A stretch of 64,000 nucleotides of DNA. Source: Bacillota bacterium (GTDB taxonomy: Bacteria; Bacillota; Clostridia; Lachnospirales; Lachnospiraceae). Made by a program: the position numbers and the translations under genes. The stretch lies in the NCBI GenBank assembly GCA_023416695.1, contig JAEZGY010000023.1:1-64000 (forward strand). The letters run 5' to 3'. Position 1 is the first letter of the stretch. Each line of letters starts with the position of its first letter. Below, in pieces: positions 25,571 to 34,398 of the stretch. The notes beneath the pieces are model-generated. The model did no database searches. It was not told the DNA's origin and worked only from the letters and a program-made list of their open reading frames with translations.

Positions 25571-26786
25571 CCAGGCCTTTTTCTTGGGTTTTGCAACTAT
25601 TTGGTTGACATAATAGCTTGTTAAGTATACATAGCAATATGGTGATTGCAACAACGTATATCGCCACAAATAAGACACCACCAAATATACTGGTAAAGGA
25701 AAGTACGATTCCTAGAAGTCCGTAATACATCATGGCAAACATATTAAATGCGAGAGAGATCATGGATTGAATGGTGGACCTTCCTTCTTCTTCAATCTCT
25801 TGATGCACTTCATTTTCCACCAGTACTTCACAAGAAGCCATTAATAAGAAGTATGCTGCATAAAATCCCATAGCCCACAGCTCTCTAATACAACTGGCTG
25901 CACCCAAAGATAGGCCAGCAAATATGCAAAGATGTACAATAAGAGTACTGTTAGCTTGGAATCGAAAAAGCTTAGCATATAAGGCTCTAATATAGGGAGC
26001 TACTAAACTTCCTAAAGAACACAGTAAACTACGAAATGTGATCCATATACCAACAGCACCTATGGTCAGTCCAAAATCTTTTGCAATTAATTGATCGAAC
26101 TCATCTAATATACCAGCAGTACCAATAACAAAAATAAATAGTAAAATTAAGATTGTAGTACTTCTATTTTTTCTAAAAAAAGTAACTTCATCTGCTAGTA
26201 TCGTGTTTAATTTAATACTACTCTTATTCTGATGTTTACTTAAGTTCACTTCCGTAAAGGAAAGTGAAACATAGATTGATATGACACCAAAAATAATCGA
26301 AATCATTAAAGCAACATTTTCTCCAAGATACATCATAAGAAAACCACCGACAAGGGAAGCAAAGGTAATACTAAATGATGAAAGAAATCTCCCCCGAGAG
26401 ATGACTTTTTCAAGCTGTTCCTCTTCCTGTTTACTTTTCAGAGAATCATAAATAAGGGCTTCTTCTGCACCTGAAGTGCATGCACAACTAATACCCCAAC
26501 ATGCAAAACCTATTGCATATAAGGTAAAGCTATCCGAACTAATCCAAGCAACAAAACATAAGGTTTTTAAAAGACTTCCTATTACGATGAGATTTTTACG
26601 GCTCCATCGATCTGCTAACATTCCACTTGGAATTTCGAGCAGAATGACTGGAATATTCCAAATCGTAAGTAGAAGGAATATTTCTGAGATAGCCATCCCA
26701 CTATTTTCAAACATCAGCATGAAAATAGAATAAATAGGCATTAAGTCTTTTACAAATTGATAAACATAATATTTTTTTGTATTCAT
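25566..26786 (-). CDS. MFS drug efflux-type transporter, 12 TM
   Basis: A 406-residue major facilitator with about 12 helices. Motif A is GMLADRWSRKNLIVIGSLLK (about 55-74), a charged GAEEALIYDSL lies near 107-117, and a long central loop (about 185-215) separates the halves. The family contains macrolide, tetracycline and other drug exporters of Gram-positives; the substrate cannot be read from sequence. The start has AGGAGGA five bases upstream, and that site is locked in a long hairpin behind a nine-residue leader peptide, so expression is probably induced by an antibiotic acting on the ribosome. The last bases overlap repeat copy C. Confidence 0.8.
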   Translation of the reverse strand: MNTKKYYVYQFVKDLMPIYSIFMLMFENSGMAISEIFLLLTIWNIPVILLEIPSGMLADRWSRKNLIVIGSLLKTLCFVAWISSDSFTLYAIGFACWGISCACTSGAEEALIYDSLKSKQEEEQLEKVISRGRFLSSFSITFASLVGGFLMMYLGENVALMISIIFGVISIYVSLSFTEVNLSKHQNKSSIKLNTILADEVTFFRKNRSTTILILLFIFVIGTAGILDEFDQLIAKDFGLTIGAVGIWITFRSLLCSLGSLVAPYIRALYAKLFRFQANSTLIVHLCIFAGLSLGAASCIRELWAMGFYAAYFLLMASCEVLVENEVHQEIEEEGRSTIQSMISLAFNMFAMMYYGLLGIVLSFTSIFGGVLFVAIYVVAITILLCILNKLLCQPNSCKTQEKGLE

Positions 26787-26790
26787 ATTG

Positions 26791-26836
26791 TCCTCCTAAT
26801 AAACATTTTTATGAGTTAACTGATTTATTAGGTGGA
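26791..26836 (-). promoter_or_regulatory. SD-sequestering hairpin of the MFS gene (attenuator)
   Basis: Positions 26791-26803 and 26824-26836 pair in 12 of 13 positions. In the transcript UCCACCUAAUAAA pairs with UUUAUUAGGAGGA, burying the whole ribosome binding site of the MFS gene. A competing pairing is possible: GUGGA and GGCC within the leader peptide codons (26868-26872 and 26856-26859) can pair with UCCAC (26832-26836) and GGCC (26841-26844). The layout is that of an antibiotic-inducible translation attenuator. Confidence 0.7.
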
Positions 26837-26850
26837 CCTCGGCCTAAGGA

Positions 26851-26880
26851 TTATTGGCCTGTATCATTCCACATTCTCAT
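26851..26880 (-). CDS. Leader peptide MRMWNDTGQ upstream of the MFS gene
   Basis: A nine-codon frame starts with ATG at 26880, preceded by GGGAGGTGAGGAT, a very strong ribosome binding site, and ends with TAA 14 bases before the SD-sequestering hairpin. Its strong start signal and tiny size fit a regulatory leader rather than a functional protein. Leaders with an early Met-Arg pair (for example MRLR in erm and mef systems) stall ribosomes in the presence of macrolides; the similarity here is short and the inducing drug is unknown. Confidence 0.6.
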   Translation of the reverse strand: MRMWNDTGQ

Positions 26881-26896
26881 ATCCTCACCTCCCTGA

Positions 26897-26928
26897 ATTA
26901 TAAAGCTTCTTCCCATTAACTATTTCAA
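26897..26928 (-). promoter_or_regulatory. Likely promoter of the leader-MFS transcript
   Basis: TATAAT (26897-26902) lies just before the leader ribosome binding site, with TTGAAA (26923-26928) upstream. The 20-base spacing is longer than ideal. Transcription would begin close to the leader ribosome binding site. Confidence 0.4.
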
Positions 26929-26963
26929 TGAATTCTATACAAGAATCTATAGTTACCTATGTA

Positions 26964-27866
26964 CTATCTTAAAACTGTATCAATATATTCAAAAAATGGT
27001 TTTCGTCTCACTTCTTCTTTATGACTTTGATACCATTCATAAGACTCCTGTAAACCTTCCTTTAAGGACTTCGTCCCTAATAGTAATGCTTTTTGCCTAG
27101 AGACATCTAGAGAATACTCGTAATCATAAAATGGGAAATAGTCTCTCTGAGAGTGACTATTATCAACATAAATCATTTTTAGTGGACTTTCTACCACCTC
27201 ATAGCAAAGACGAACCCATTCCTGAATGGTCACTAGTTCTTCATTTCCCACATTAAACACATGCTCTTTGGGTTGTTTGTCTAACAAGACATCAATAAAA
27301 CGACATAAGTCTTCTACATGGTAAAATTGCAAAGGCAAAGTGCCATGTTTTGGACAGTAAAAAGGTCGTTTAGCAATAGCACAATCAAAGACAAAGGGCT
27401 CTCGATACACATTTTGCATCGGTCCATAGAGATATGGAGGCCTTATTACATAGGCCTGTGGTACGTGAGCTAACAAATACTCTTCCGCCTCTAGCTTACC
27501 TATCCCATAACTTCCCCAGATACGATTTGCTCCACACTTTTGTATTTCGTCTAAGGGTTGTGGTAAAGTCTCTGGGTATACTGCACTAGAGCTAATGAAG
27601 ATGTATTGTTTTATAGTACCAAGGGCATCAATTAAAGCCTTCACATCCCCTTTATTATACGCAGTAATATCCAGTACTACATCGAATTCATAGGTTTTTA
27701 GTGTATCGGAAAGTTTATGCCGGTCTGCCTTTATCAAGGTTACTCCATCCACCTGTGGTCTTGTTCCACGATTAAGGACATATACCTGATCTCCTAACTG
27801 GGAAAAATACTGTGCTATAAACTTACTGACAAATACTGTGCCACCTGTAACAAGAATGTTTCTCAT
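26964..27866 (-). CDS. NAD-dependent epimerase/dehydratase family protein
   Basis: Extended short-chain dehydrogenase of 300 residues. The N-terminal Rossmann motif is ILVTGGTVFVSKFIA (about 4-18; the third Gly of the usual TGGTxFxG pattern is Ser), an NRGTRP turn gives the nucleotide site, and the region of the active site has SSSAVYPE with a later YGIGKLEAEEYL (Tyr-x3-Lys, near 128-132). Such proteins include nucleotide-sugar epimerases and plastid-type RNA-binding relatives; the substrate is not evident. AAGGAGG precedes the start. It is 14 bases after the HD-domain gene and probably the last gene of the adh-aldh operon. Confidence 0.8.
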   Translation of the reverse strand: MRNILVTGGTVFVSKFIAQYFSQLGDQVYVLNRGTRPQVDGVTLIKADRHKLSDTLKTYEFDVVLDITAYNKGDVKALIDALGTIKQYIFISSSAVYPETLPQPLDEIQKCGANRIWGSYGIGKLEAEEYLLAHVPQAYVIRPPYLYGPMQNVYREPFVFDCAIAKRPFYCPKHGTLPLQFYHVEDLCRFIDVLLDKQPKEHVFNVGNEELVTIQEWVRLCYEVVESPLKMIYVDNSHSQRDYFPFYDYEYSLDVSRQKALLLGTKSLKEGLQESYEWYQSHKEEVRRKPFFEYIDTVLR

Positions 27867-27880
27867 GGCTCCTCCTTATT

Positions 27881-28375
27881 TTAAAAACCATACATTAGAC
27901 GACATAGCTCTTTCCCATACGGTGTTTTAAATACCCGTTGGTATACACTCTCAATGACGCCCTTCTCCATTGCATCTTCTAATCCATTTACAAGAAAGTC
28001 TGCCTCTAGTAAAATCTGCCAATCCAGCCCATCCACACCAGTATAGGTATGGTGATGACCAATTAAATAGCATACTCTATAAATAGTAGCTTCCTTAACT
28101 CCTATTTCTAATAGAAGTGACTCTGCAATGGCTGGCCCTTCCTTCTCCTGAAGGGCTCCCCCACATTGCCCATACTTCTCTTCACAGTAATGAATGCCGA
28201 TGTCATGAGTAAGGGCTGCTATCTCTAGAATTTCCTGGGTGTTATTATCCAGTAAGCTCTTTCTACCTATCAGAGAAGCATAGGCATGCACCTTGGTAAA
28301 ATGCTGAATTCTTCTAGGATCTCCGGCATAAAGCTCTATCAGCTTCTCCATCACAAGCTGTATTGTCTCTGTCAT
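27881..28375 (-). CDS. HD-domain hydrolase
   Basis: A 164-residue metal-dependent phosphohydrolase-like protein. Metal ligands are in HFTKVHAYA (His near 21 and 25), THDIG (HD pair near 53-54), and GHHH (near 94-97), with a further Asp in LLEADFLVNG. This is a single small HD domain as found in nucleotide or cofactor-related hydrolases. It lies between the aldehyde dehydrogenase and the epimerase gene with short gaps and is likely co-transcribed. Substrate unknown. Confidence 0.75.
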   Translation of the reverse strand: MTETIQLVMEKLIELYAGDPRRIQHFTKVHAYASLIGRKSLLDNNTQEILEIAALTHDIGIHYCEEKYGQCGGALQEKEGPAIAESLLLEIGVKEATIYRVCYLIGHHHTYTGVDGLDWQILLEADFLVNGLEDAMEKGVIESVYQRVFKTPYGKELCRLMYGF

Positions 28376-28395
28376 AATAACCCCCAGGACTTATC

Positions 28396-29775
28396 TTATT
28401 TTAAAAACATTCGTATCATTTTCTCATGAAAAGAGGTATAAGGCTGATATCGCATTGGTAAATCCATAAAGGTCTTTTTATCTACTATACTACGATAGTG
28501 GGTAAAGGTGTCAAAGCCTGCCTTGCCATGGTAGGAACCCATACCACTTTCGGATACACCACCAAAACCCATGTTACTGGTTGCCAGATGAATAATGGTA
28601 TCGTTGATACATCCGCCACCGAAGGTACAACCCCTTAAAATCTTATCCCGATTCTTTTTACTTTGGGTAAAATGGTACAGCGCTAGTGGGCGATCATTCT
28701 TATTGATGTTATCAATAACTTCATCAAGGCTGTCGAAGGTGAGAATTGGTAGGATTGGTCCAAAGATCTCCTCCTGCATAACAGCATCTTCCCAAGTCAC
28801 CCCGTCTAGTACTGTTGGTTCAATCTGGTTCGTTGCTTCCTTTACAGATCCACCATGAACTATTTTATTAGCGTCGATCAACCCCATTAAACGTCTAAAA
28901 TGCTTTTCATTGATGATTTTACCGTAGATTTGGTTTTCAAGCGGCGCTTCTCCGTATTGCTTTATAATCTGTCGCTTTAATTCTCTAACCAGTTCATCCT
29001 TTACAGAGCTATGACAGTAGATATAATCAGGGGCTACGCAGGTCTGACCACAATTTAAGAATTTACCAAAGGCAATTCGTTTGGCTGCAAGAGGAATCTT
29101 TGCTGTAGCATCTACGATACATGGGCTTTTCCCACCAAGCTCTAAGGTCACTGGAGTCAAGTTCTCTGCTGCCATACGCATCACCTGACGGCCTACGGTT
29201 TTGCCACCGGTAAAGAAGATATAATCAAAATGTTCTTTTAATAGGGCTTGATTTTCCTCTCGTCCACCTGTTACCACATATAGATACTCTAGCGGGAAAT
29301 TATCACGAATCAAACTCTCCATTACCTTACTCGTTGCCTTAGCATATGCGCTTGGCTTAATTACCGCAGTATTACCTGCTGCCATTGCATCAATTAAGGG
29401 TCCTATAGTAAGAAGCACCGGATAATTCCATGGACTCATAATAAGAACAGTTCCATAAGGAATTGGGCTTTTGAAGCTTCTTGCGGCAAATTGGGCAAGT
29501 GGAGTAGCCACTCTCTTATTCTTTGCAAATCTCTTGGTGTGAGCAATCATATAGGAAAGCTCTTCGAGTGCCATTCCTGTCTCACACATATAGGATTCCA
29601 TACCACTTTTCCCTAAATCCTCTCTAAGGGCAGCATGAATCTCAGCCTCTCTTTCGATGATGGCTGCTTTTAACTTCTTTAACATCTTTATACGAAACTC
29701 TACAGGTATTGTTTTTCCTGTTCTATAAAAAGCTCTCTGCTTTTCTACAATTTTATTGATTTCATTTTCGGTCAT
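28396..29775 (-). CDS. Aldehyde dehydrogenase (class-3 type)
   Basis: NAD(P)-dependent aldehyde dehydrogenase, 459 residues, close in length to class-3 (YwdH-like) enzymes. Visible elements are PWNYPVLLTIGPL near 111-123, the coenzyme loop FTGGKTVGRQVM, the general-base Glu in LELGGKSPCIVD (near 214), the nucleophile Cys in GQTC (near 247-250), and EEIFGPILPI. It oxidises an aldehyde to the acid and pairs naturally with the iron alcohol dehydrogenase encoded 71 bases upstream. That gap contains a possible extra promoter (TATAAT with a poor -35), so partial independent expression is possible. Confidence 0.9.
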   Translation of the reverse strand: MTENEINKIVEKQRAFYRTGKTIPVEFRIKMLKKLKAAIIEREAEIHAALREDLGKSGMESYMCETGMALEELSYMIAHTKRFAKNKRVATPLAQFAARSFKSPIPYGTVLIMSPWNYPVLLTIGPLIDAMAAGNTAVIKPSAYAKATSKVMESLIRDNFPLEYLYVVTGGREENQALLKEHFDYIFFTGGKTVGRQVMRMAAENLTPVTLELGGKSPCIVDATAKIPLAAKRIAFGKFLNCGQTCVAPDYIYCHSSVKDELVRELKRQIIKQYGEAPLENQIYGKIINEKHFRRLMGLIDANKIVHGGSVKEATNQIEPTVLDGVTWEDAVMQEEIFGPILPILTFDSLDEVIDNINKNDRPLALYHFTQSKKNRDKILRGCTFGGGCINDTIIHLATSNMGFGGVSESGMGSYHGKAGFDTFTHYRSIVDKKTFMDLPMRYQPYTSFHEKMIRMFLK

Positions 29776-29846
29776 AGTGGCTCCTTTCTTCTACTACCAG
29801 CCATTATATAATAACTAATAATACTTCAATATTACTTGACTCTATC

Positions 29847-31058
29847 TTAATTAAACTTTCCATTTTTTGCAATGCGATAGTACTTTTCTAATTCTTTAGC
29901 ATTAAGAAGTACAGGAACTGGGTATAACGGATTAGCTTCCTGATCTGCATAACGAGCTAACATCTTAATATCCTCTTCTTTAATTTCTGGTATGGTTGTT
30001 GGTATCTCCATCTGGCGATTCAACTCCCAAATTTTTTGAATAAACAGTTTGGCTCCCTCCTCATAGGTCACATTGGAAGTTGCCAGACCTGTATGAATGG
30101 CTAACTTCCATAATTTCTTATGAATGTGACTACCATAGCCTTCTAATACATAAGGAAGAAGCACAGAGTTTGCCAAGCCGTGAGGGGTATGATAACAGCC
30201 CCCAAGGGAATGGGCTATTGCATGTACATAACCCACATAGGATACGGTAAAAGCACATCCTGCCAAATAAGCAGCCTCAAGCATTGCTCCTCTAGCCTTG
30301 ATATTCTCTGGCTGATTATAAGCGATTTCCAGATTCTCAAAGATTAACCCAATTGCCTTTACTGCCTGTTTCCTAGTCTTTTTTGTAGTGGATCGACCAA
30401 TGTATGCCTCTACGGCATGGGTTAGAGCATCTAAACCTGTGGTGGCAGTAAGATTTTTTGGTAAGCCTACGGTAAGTTCTGGGGCTAGTACTGCATAATG
30501 TGGAATAAGAGGAAAATCATTGATTGGATACTTTCGACTGTTTTTTTCATCTGTAATGACAGCAGCCACGGTAGTCTCACTACCTGTGCCAGCAGTAGTT
30601 GGTACGGCAATAAGAAGTGGTAGACGCTTATGTACCTTTAGAATTCCCTTCATGGAGGAAAGGCTTTTCTTAGGTTTTACTATTCTTGCACCGGTGGCTT
30701 TGGCACAATCCATAGCAGAACCTCCACCTACAGCCAACAAGGCTTCACACCGATACTTAAGATACATCTTTCTGGCTTCCTCTACATTTGCAACAGTAGG
30801 ATTGACGATAGTCTGGTCATAGATAAATACTTCTATTCCCGACTTCTTACAACCCTCTTCAAAGGGTTTTGTCAGGCCTATTTTACGAATGCCTTGATCC
30901 GTCACTAATAATAGCCTCTTTATCTTTTTGGCTTGAAGTAACTTAGGTACCTCATCGATTGAGTTCATAATAACTGGTTCCCTGTATGGAAGCAACGGAA
31001 TTGCAATACGAAAACCTCCCTGAAATGCTCTACAATACACCTTTTTTAAAATATTCAT
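29847..31058 (-). CDS. Iron-containing alcohol dehydrogenase
   Basis: Group III, metal-dependent alcohol dehydrogenase of about 403 residues. The nucleotide-binding GGGSAMDCAK is near 100-109, PTTAGTGSE near 150-158, and metal ligands lie in GLDALTHAVEAYI and HAIAHSLGGCYHTPHGLAN. The ATG at 31058 is preferred because AGGAGG lies six bases upstream; the ATG at 31064 abuts that box. It is divergent from a MerR-family gene and is driven by a MerR-type promoter with 19-base spacer, which suggests induction by its aldehyde or alcohol substrate. The exact substrate is unknown. Confidence 0.88.
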   Translation of the reverse strand: MNILKKVYCRAFQGGFRIAIPLLPYREPVIMNSIDEVPKLLQAKKIKRLLLVTDQGIRKIGLTKPFEEGCKKSGIEVFIYDQTIVNPTVANVEEARKMYLKYRCEALLAVGGGSAMDCAKATGARIVKPKKSLSSMKGILKVHKRLPLLIAVPTTAGTGSETTVAAVITDEKNSRKYPINDFPLIPHYAVLAPELTVGLPKNLTATTGLDALTHAVEAYIGRSTTKKTRKQAVKAIGLIFENLEIAYNQPENIKARGAMLEAAYLAGCAFTVSYVGYVHAIAHSLGGCYHTPHGLANSVLLPYVLEGYGSHIHKKLWKLAIHTGLATSNVTYEEGAKLFIQKIWELNRQMEIPTTIPEIKEEDIKMLARYADQEANPLYPVPVLLNAKELEKYYRIAKNGKFN

Positions 31059-31110
31059 TTCCATCCTCCTTCATCTATGAAATCCATTGATTCCCCATAA
31101 ATTAAGAGTT

Positions 31111-31141
31111 ATTATAAAGGTGGGGGTTACCCCCATGTCAA
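31111..31141 (-). promoter_or_regulatory. MerR-type promoter of the adh-aldh operon
   Basis: A consensus -35 TTGACA (31136-31141) and -10 TATAAT (31111-31116) are 19 bases apart, the long spacing used by MerR activators. The spacer holds a perfect 15-base dyad, TGGGGGT-N1-ACCCCCA (31121-31135), the expected operator. The MerR-family gene starts 16 bases further on the other strand. Confidence 0.82.
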
Positions 31142-31156
31142 GAGGAGGTGGATGGC

Positions 31157-31975
31157 ATGAAAGTGTCCAATGAATACTGTATCTCAGCTGGTACCTTTGC
31201 CAAGCTATGCAATACCACTAGAGATACCTTACGCTACTATGAGAAAGAGGGAATCCTAATTCCACATAGAAATCCAAACAACAATTATGGCTACTACAGT
31301 TATGCCCAGATGACCTCCTATTACTTCATTGCTACCTTTAAAAACTTGGGTTGTCCGATTTCTGACATCCGAGCCTTTCTTAAAGCCGAAAGTCCAGAGG
31401 CCTTTGACCCCTTTATTAATAAGCAATATGATGCTCTTCTTAAAATGCAGCAGGAACTAGAGCACAACATTGCTTCCCTTTCTATGTCCCTACTACTAAT
31501 AGATAAGATGCGCTCCTGTCCAGATGCAGAGCCAATCCTATCTACTCTACCACGTACTATTCGTTTCCGTAATACAAAGATTAGAACAAATGCCTACCAT
31601 GCGGAGGACTTGCTTCCGGATTTAAAGCGCCATATTTTACGATGTCAAAACGATTATGAGACCACTACGTTTCCAATTGGTGTGGCCATCTCCTTAAAAG
31701 ATTTTCACCAAGGTGGTTACCGTTATGATTATATCGTAAGCTTTACAAAAAGTAAGGGGGAAGACACTACCTCTCTTCCCCTTGAGCAAATTCTATGTTG
31801 TGTATATCGAAGTGAGTCTGAGGATATTACGCTCCTATATCAGAAGATGAGTGAATATGCCACAAAGCATCATTTGACTATGTGTTCTGATGTGTATAGT
31901 ATCAGTCTCATCAATGCGGTGTATCCTGATGATGCACATTTATATTTAAAGTTTATCTTTGTTTGTGTGAAATAA
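31157..31975 (+). CDS. MerR-family transcriptional activator
   Basis: A 272-residue regulator. The N-terminal MerR helix-turn-helix spans about 8-75 (AGTFAKLCNTTRDTLRYYEKEGIL and the YGYYSYAQM wing), then a dimerisation helix (about 80-120), and an effector-binding-like C-terminal domain of about 140 residues. The C-terminal domain suggests response to a small organic ligand rather than a metal, as no metal-binding Cys cluster is seen. The ATG at 31157 is used (GAGGAGG eight bases upstream). It is divergent from adh and likely binds the 31121-31135 dyad. Its 3' end overlaps the convergent reductase gene by 30 bases. Confidence 0.85.
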   Translation: MKVSNEYCISAGTFAKLCNTTRDTLRYYEKEGILIPHRNPNNNYGYYSYAQMTSYYFIATFKNLGCPISDIRAFLKAESPEAFDPFINKQYDALLKMQQELEHNIASLSMSLLLIDKMRSCPDAEPILSTLPRTIRFRNTKIRTNAYHAEDLLPDLKRHILRCQNDYETTTFPIGVAISLKDFHQGGYRYDYIVSFTKSKGEDTTSLPLEQILCCVYRSESEDITLLYQKMSEYATKHHLTMCSDVYSISLINAVYPDDAHLYLKFIFVCVK

Positions 31976-32563
31976 ACTCCTACCTATTTCGTAACTTTGC
32001 TTTAAACACTTTATCTGCCCCTCTTCTCGACTTCCTTCATTGTCATAACCACGAGTCATTTCATCAAATACGAACATTCTTTTCTCCTCTGCCCTTGTAT
32101 TGATGCGGTCCCCTAACATCACTGTCTCCATAGCTTCCACCTGTCTCTTACGAATAGGGTCTTGTAAACTTCCTCCCATGGTAACTAGGAATATGGCCTT
32201 CTTAAAGGTCGGCATGGTTGGTGCATCGCCATAAGCAAATCCATAGGTCCAGACCCGTTGAAACCAACCCACTAGCTTGGCTGGTGCTTCCGTCCAAAAC
32301 ACAGGATAGATAAATGCAATGGCATCTGCCTCCCTACACTTTCTCTGCTCCTCCAATACATCCATTGGAACTGGTAGCTCCTCTTCATAAAAGGCTTCCC
32401 GTAAATACTCCTCTTCGGTAAAGGTCTCCTTAAAATCCATGGCATATAAGTCTGACACTTCATAGGTATGGCCTACCTCAGTAAGCCCTTCTAAAAACTT
32501 CTCTTTGGCTAGATAAGTAAAACTATTACTACTTGGATGTGCGTATACTACAAACACTTTCAT
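31946..32563 (-). CDS. NAD(P)H quinone reductase, flavodoxin-like fold
   Basis: A 205-residue protein of the NQO/MdaB/YwrO group that uses FMN or FAD to reduce quinones or nitro compounds with two electrons. The phosphate-binding start is VVYAHPSSNSFTYLA (about 4-18), and the conserved FIYPVFWTEAPAKLVGWFQRVW...GFAYG lies at about 88-115. AAGGAGG precedes the start. It follows the membrane protein gene by 11 bases, so it is the last gene of that run, and its end overlaps the MerR gene on the other strand. Confidence 0.85.
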   Translation of the reverse strand: MKVFVVYAHPSSNSFTYLAKEKFLEGLTEVGHTYEVSDLYAMDFKETFTEEEYLREAFYEEELPVPMDVLEEQRKCREADAIAFIYPVFWTEAPAKLVGWFQRVWTYGFAYGDAPTMPTFKKAIFLVTMGGSLQDPIRKRQVEAMETVMLGDRINTRAEEKRMFVFDEMTRGYDNEGSREEGQIKCLKQSYEIGRSLFHTNKDKL

Positions 32564-32574
32564 AGGCTTCCTCC

Positions 32575-33474
32575 TTACTTATCTCCAATCCAGCCCATAA
32601 GCTGTTCATAGGCTTTCTTTGTCTCTTCTTCCGTTTTCATATTAAATAAAATGGTATCCTGATTTGTTACCACCTGTATAGCCATGTCATTATCTAGATT
32701 TAAGTAAACCTCACAAGTCCCTACACCAGACACACGAAAAGTCCCAAAGTTAAATTTTCCACCATTATATCCATACTTCTTAGACATAGAAGGGTAACTC
32801 TCTAATAACGAAACTTCCTTAATCTCCTCTAGTGTAAAGGTTTCACCCATATTAGCAGCTTCAATAATAACCTGATTTCCCTGTCTTTCTAGAGTTACTG
32901 TCGCCAAGTCAAATTTAAGCAGAAAACCTGCAATTCCAAGAACAAATACGGAGAAACCACAAATCATTATGATAGTTGCCTTCTTGCCAAGGCTATACTC
33001 CATACCGTAGCCAATTCTTTTTGGCTGAAGCCCTTTCTTATCTGGATCTTTTTTGCCTGTTAACCAATAGACATCTGAATCATCTTGCACACCAGCCTCT
33101 TTTTGGGCTAAGGTTAGATTCAAATGGTCATGGTTTTTCTTCCATTCATATATCTTCCAAGCATACTTTTTTAATAGACAATTATGTGCAACCAAGAACA
33201 CTAAAAACCAAGCAAAAAGATACAAGATGATAAGTGAGGTAAACTCTAGTAATAAAAGATAAATCGGGATTGTACAAAATCCCAAGACATAGAGTAGCCT
33301 ACTCTTTCTTTTGTACTGTCTAAGAATCTCCATAATATCTGCATGATTCTGTTCCCATATAGGAAGGATAATACCAAGTGTATATGGGCCGTTATGAATG
33401 GCACCCACTCCAAACGTAAGTACAAGGGCTAACCACATAACAACCATGGCAAACCCAATAATATATAATGCCAT
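32575..33474 (-). CDS. Membrane protein with DUF5808-like segment and PH-like C terminus
   Basis: A 299-residue protein with helices near 5-30, 60-80 and 83-100, a cytoplasmic part containing DVYWLTGKKDPDKKGLQPKR (a DUF5808-like signature), another helix near 168-188, and a C-terminal beta-rich domain of about 110 residues resembling a bacterial PH domain. It lies 24 bases after the sensor kinase gene and may belong to the regulator-kinase-ABC operon, perhaps as an accessory or target protein. I do not recognise a function. Confidence 0.65.
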   Translation of the reverse strand: MALYIIGFAMVVMWLALVLTFGVGAIHNGPYTLGIILPIWEQNHADIMEILRQYKRKSRLLYVLGFCTIPIYLLLLEFTSLIILYLFAWFLVFLVAHNCLLKKYAWKIYEWKKNHDHLNLTLAQKEAGVQDDSDVYWLTGKKDPDKKGLQPKRIGYGMEYSLGKKATIIMICGFSVFVLGIAGFLLKFDLATVTLERQGNQVIIEAANMGETFTLEEIKEVSLLESYPSMSKKYGYNGGKFNFGTFRVSGVGTCEVYLNLDNDMAIQVVTNQDTILFNMKTEEETKKAYEQLMGWIGDK

Positions 33475-33498
33475 CTTCTACCACTCTCCTTTTGCCCA

Positions 33499-34392
33499 TT
33501 ATACCTCTTTTTTTGGAAAATAACAGATAAAGTTAATCCAGTTTTCACTAAGATGAGCTTCTACCTCACAGCCCATATTGGTGGCTAGTAGCTTTACTAT
33601 AGATAGCCCAAGCCCTGTTGTCTTCCTTGAAGTATCCGCAACATAAAACCGATCAAAGATACGGGTCACATCAATTTGGCTATCACATTTCAGATCATTT
33701 TTTATCTGTAACGATACCCTATCTTCCTGCTTTAGCTCCACTTTGACACTGTGACTGGCGTGGGCCACACAGTTACGAAGCAGGTTTTGTATGATACGAA
33801 GAGTCATGTTTTGATCTGCCTCTACCCAAATGTTACTTTCCTCTAGTTCTATTGTAAGACCACGTTGTTCAAATTCTGGAATAATAGAAGCTAGACATTC
33901 TGCTACCATATTGGATAAGGAGAAGGTAGTGATTTCTACAGTTGGCTTCATGTCCAATAGATAGGAATACTCATAAAACTGATGAATGAGATATTCAAGC
34001 TCAGTAATACGGGCATTCATAATGGCAATGCGCTCTTTCTGCTTAGGAGCTACGGTTTCCTTCTCAAGTAACTGTAGATATCCTTTTATGGCAGTTAATG
34101 GCGTCCGAAGATCATGAGAGATGTTGGCGATTAACTGCTTAAAGTCATTTTCCTCATGAACGACCTTAAGACGGAGGGTTTCCTCCGCCTTAAGGCATTG
34201 ATTGATAGAAATGGTAAGCTCATTTAGTCTCTTATCTAACAGTTCTATAGTGACAAGCTGAGAAGATCCATTTTGCAATCGTTTCTTCAATATGCTGTTG
34301 ATTCGCTGTACTTGTTTGCGTAAAAATAAAATATAGCATAAAAGCACAATACACAACAAGGTCAGTCCTACAATGACATAACTCAAGAACAT
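33499..34392 (-). CDS. Sensor histidine kinase, single TM
   Basis: A 297-residue kinase with one N-terminal helix (about 3-23), no external sensor loop, a coiled segment (about 25-85), HisKA with phospho-acceptor His93 (ANISHDLRTPLTAIKGY), and a HATPase domain with N box (IIQNLLRNCVAHA) and G2 (GLGLSIVKLL). Lack of an external domain suggests that it senses through the adjacent ABC permease or inside the membrane, as intramembrane-sensing kinases do. It starts six bases after the permease gene. Its likely cognate regulator is at 36195-36869. Confidence 0.88.
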   Translation of the reverse strand: MFLSYVIVGLTLLCIVLLCYILFLRKQVQRINSILKKRLQNGSSQLVTIELLDKRLNELTISINQCLKAEETLRLKVVHEENDFKQLIANISHDLRTPLTAIKGYLQLLEKETVAPKQKERIAIMNARITELEYLIHQFYEYSYLLDMKPTVEITTFSLSNMVAECLASIIPEFEQRGLTIELEESNIWVEADQNMTLRIIQNLLRNCVAHASHSVKVELKQEDRVSLQIKNDLKCDSQIDVTRIFDRFYVADTSRKTTGLGLSIVKLLATNMGCEVEAHLSENWINFICYFPKKEV

Positions 34393-34398
34393 TCACTC

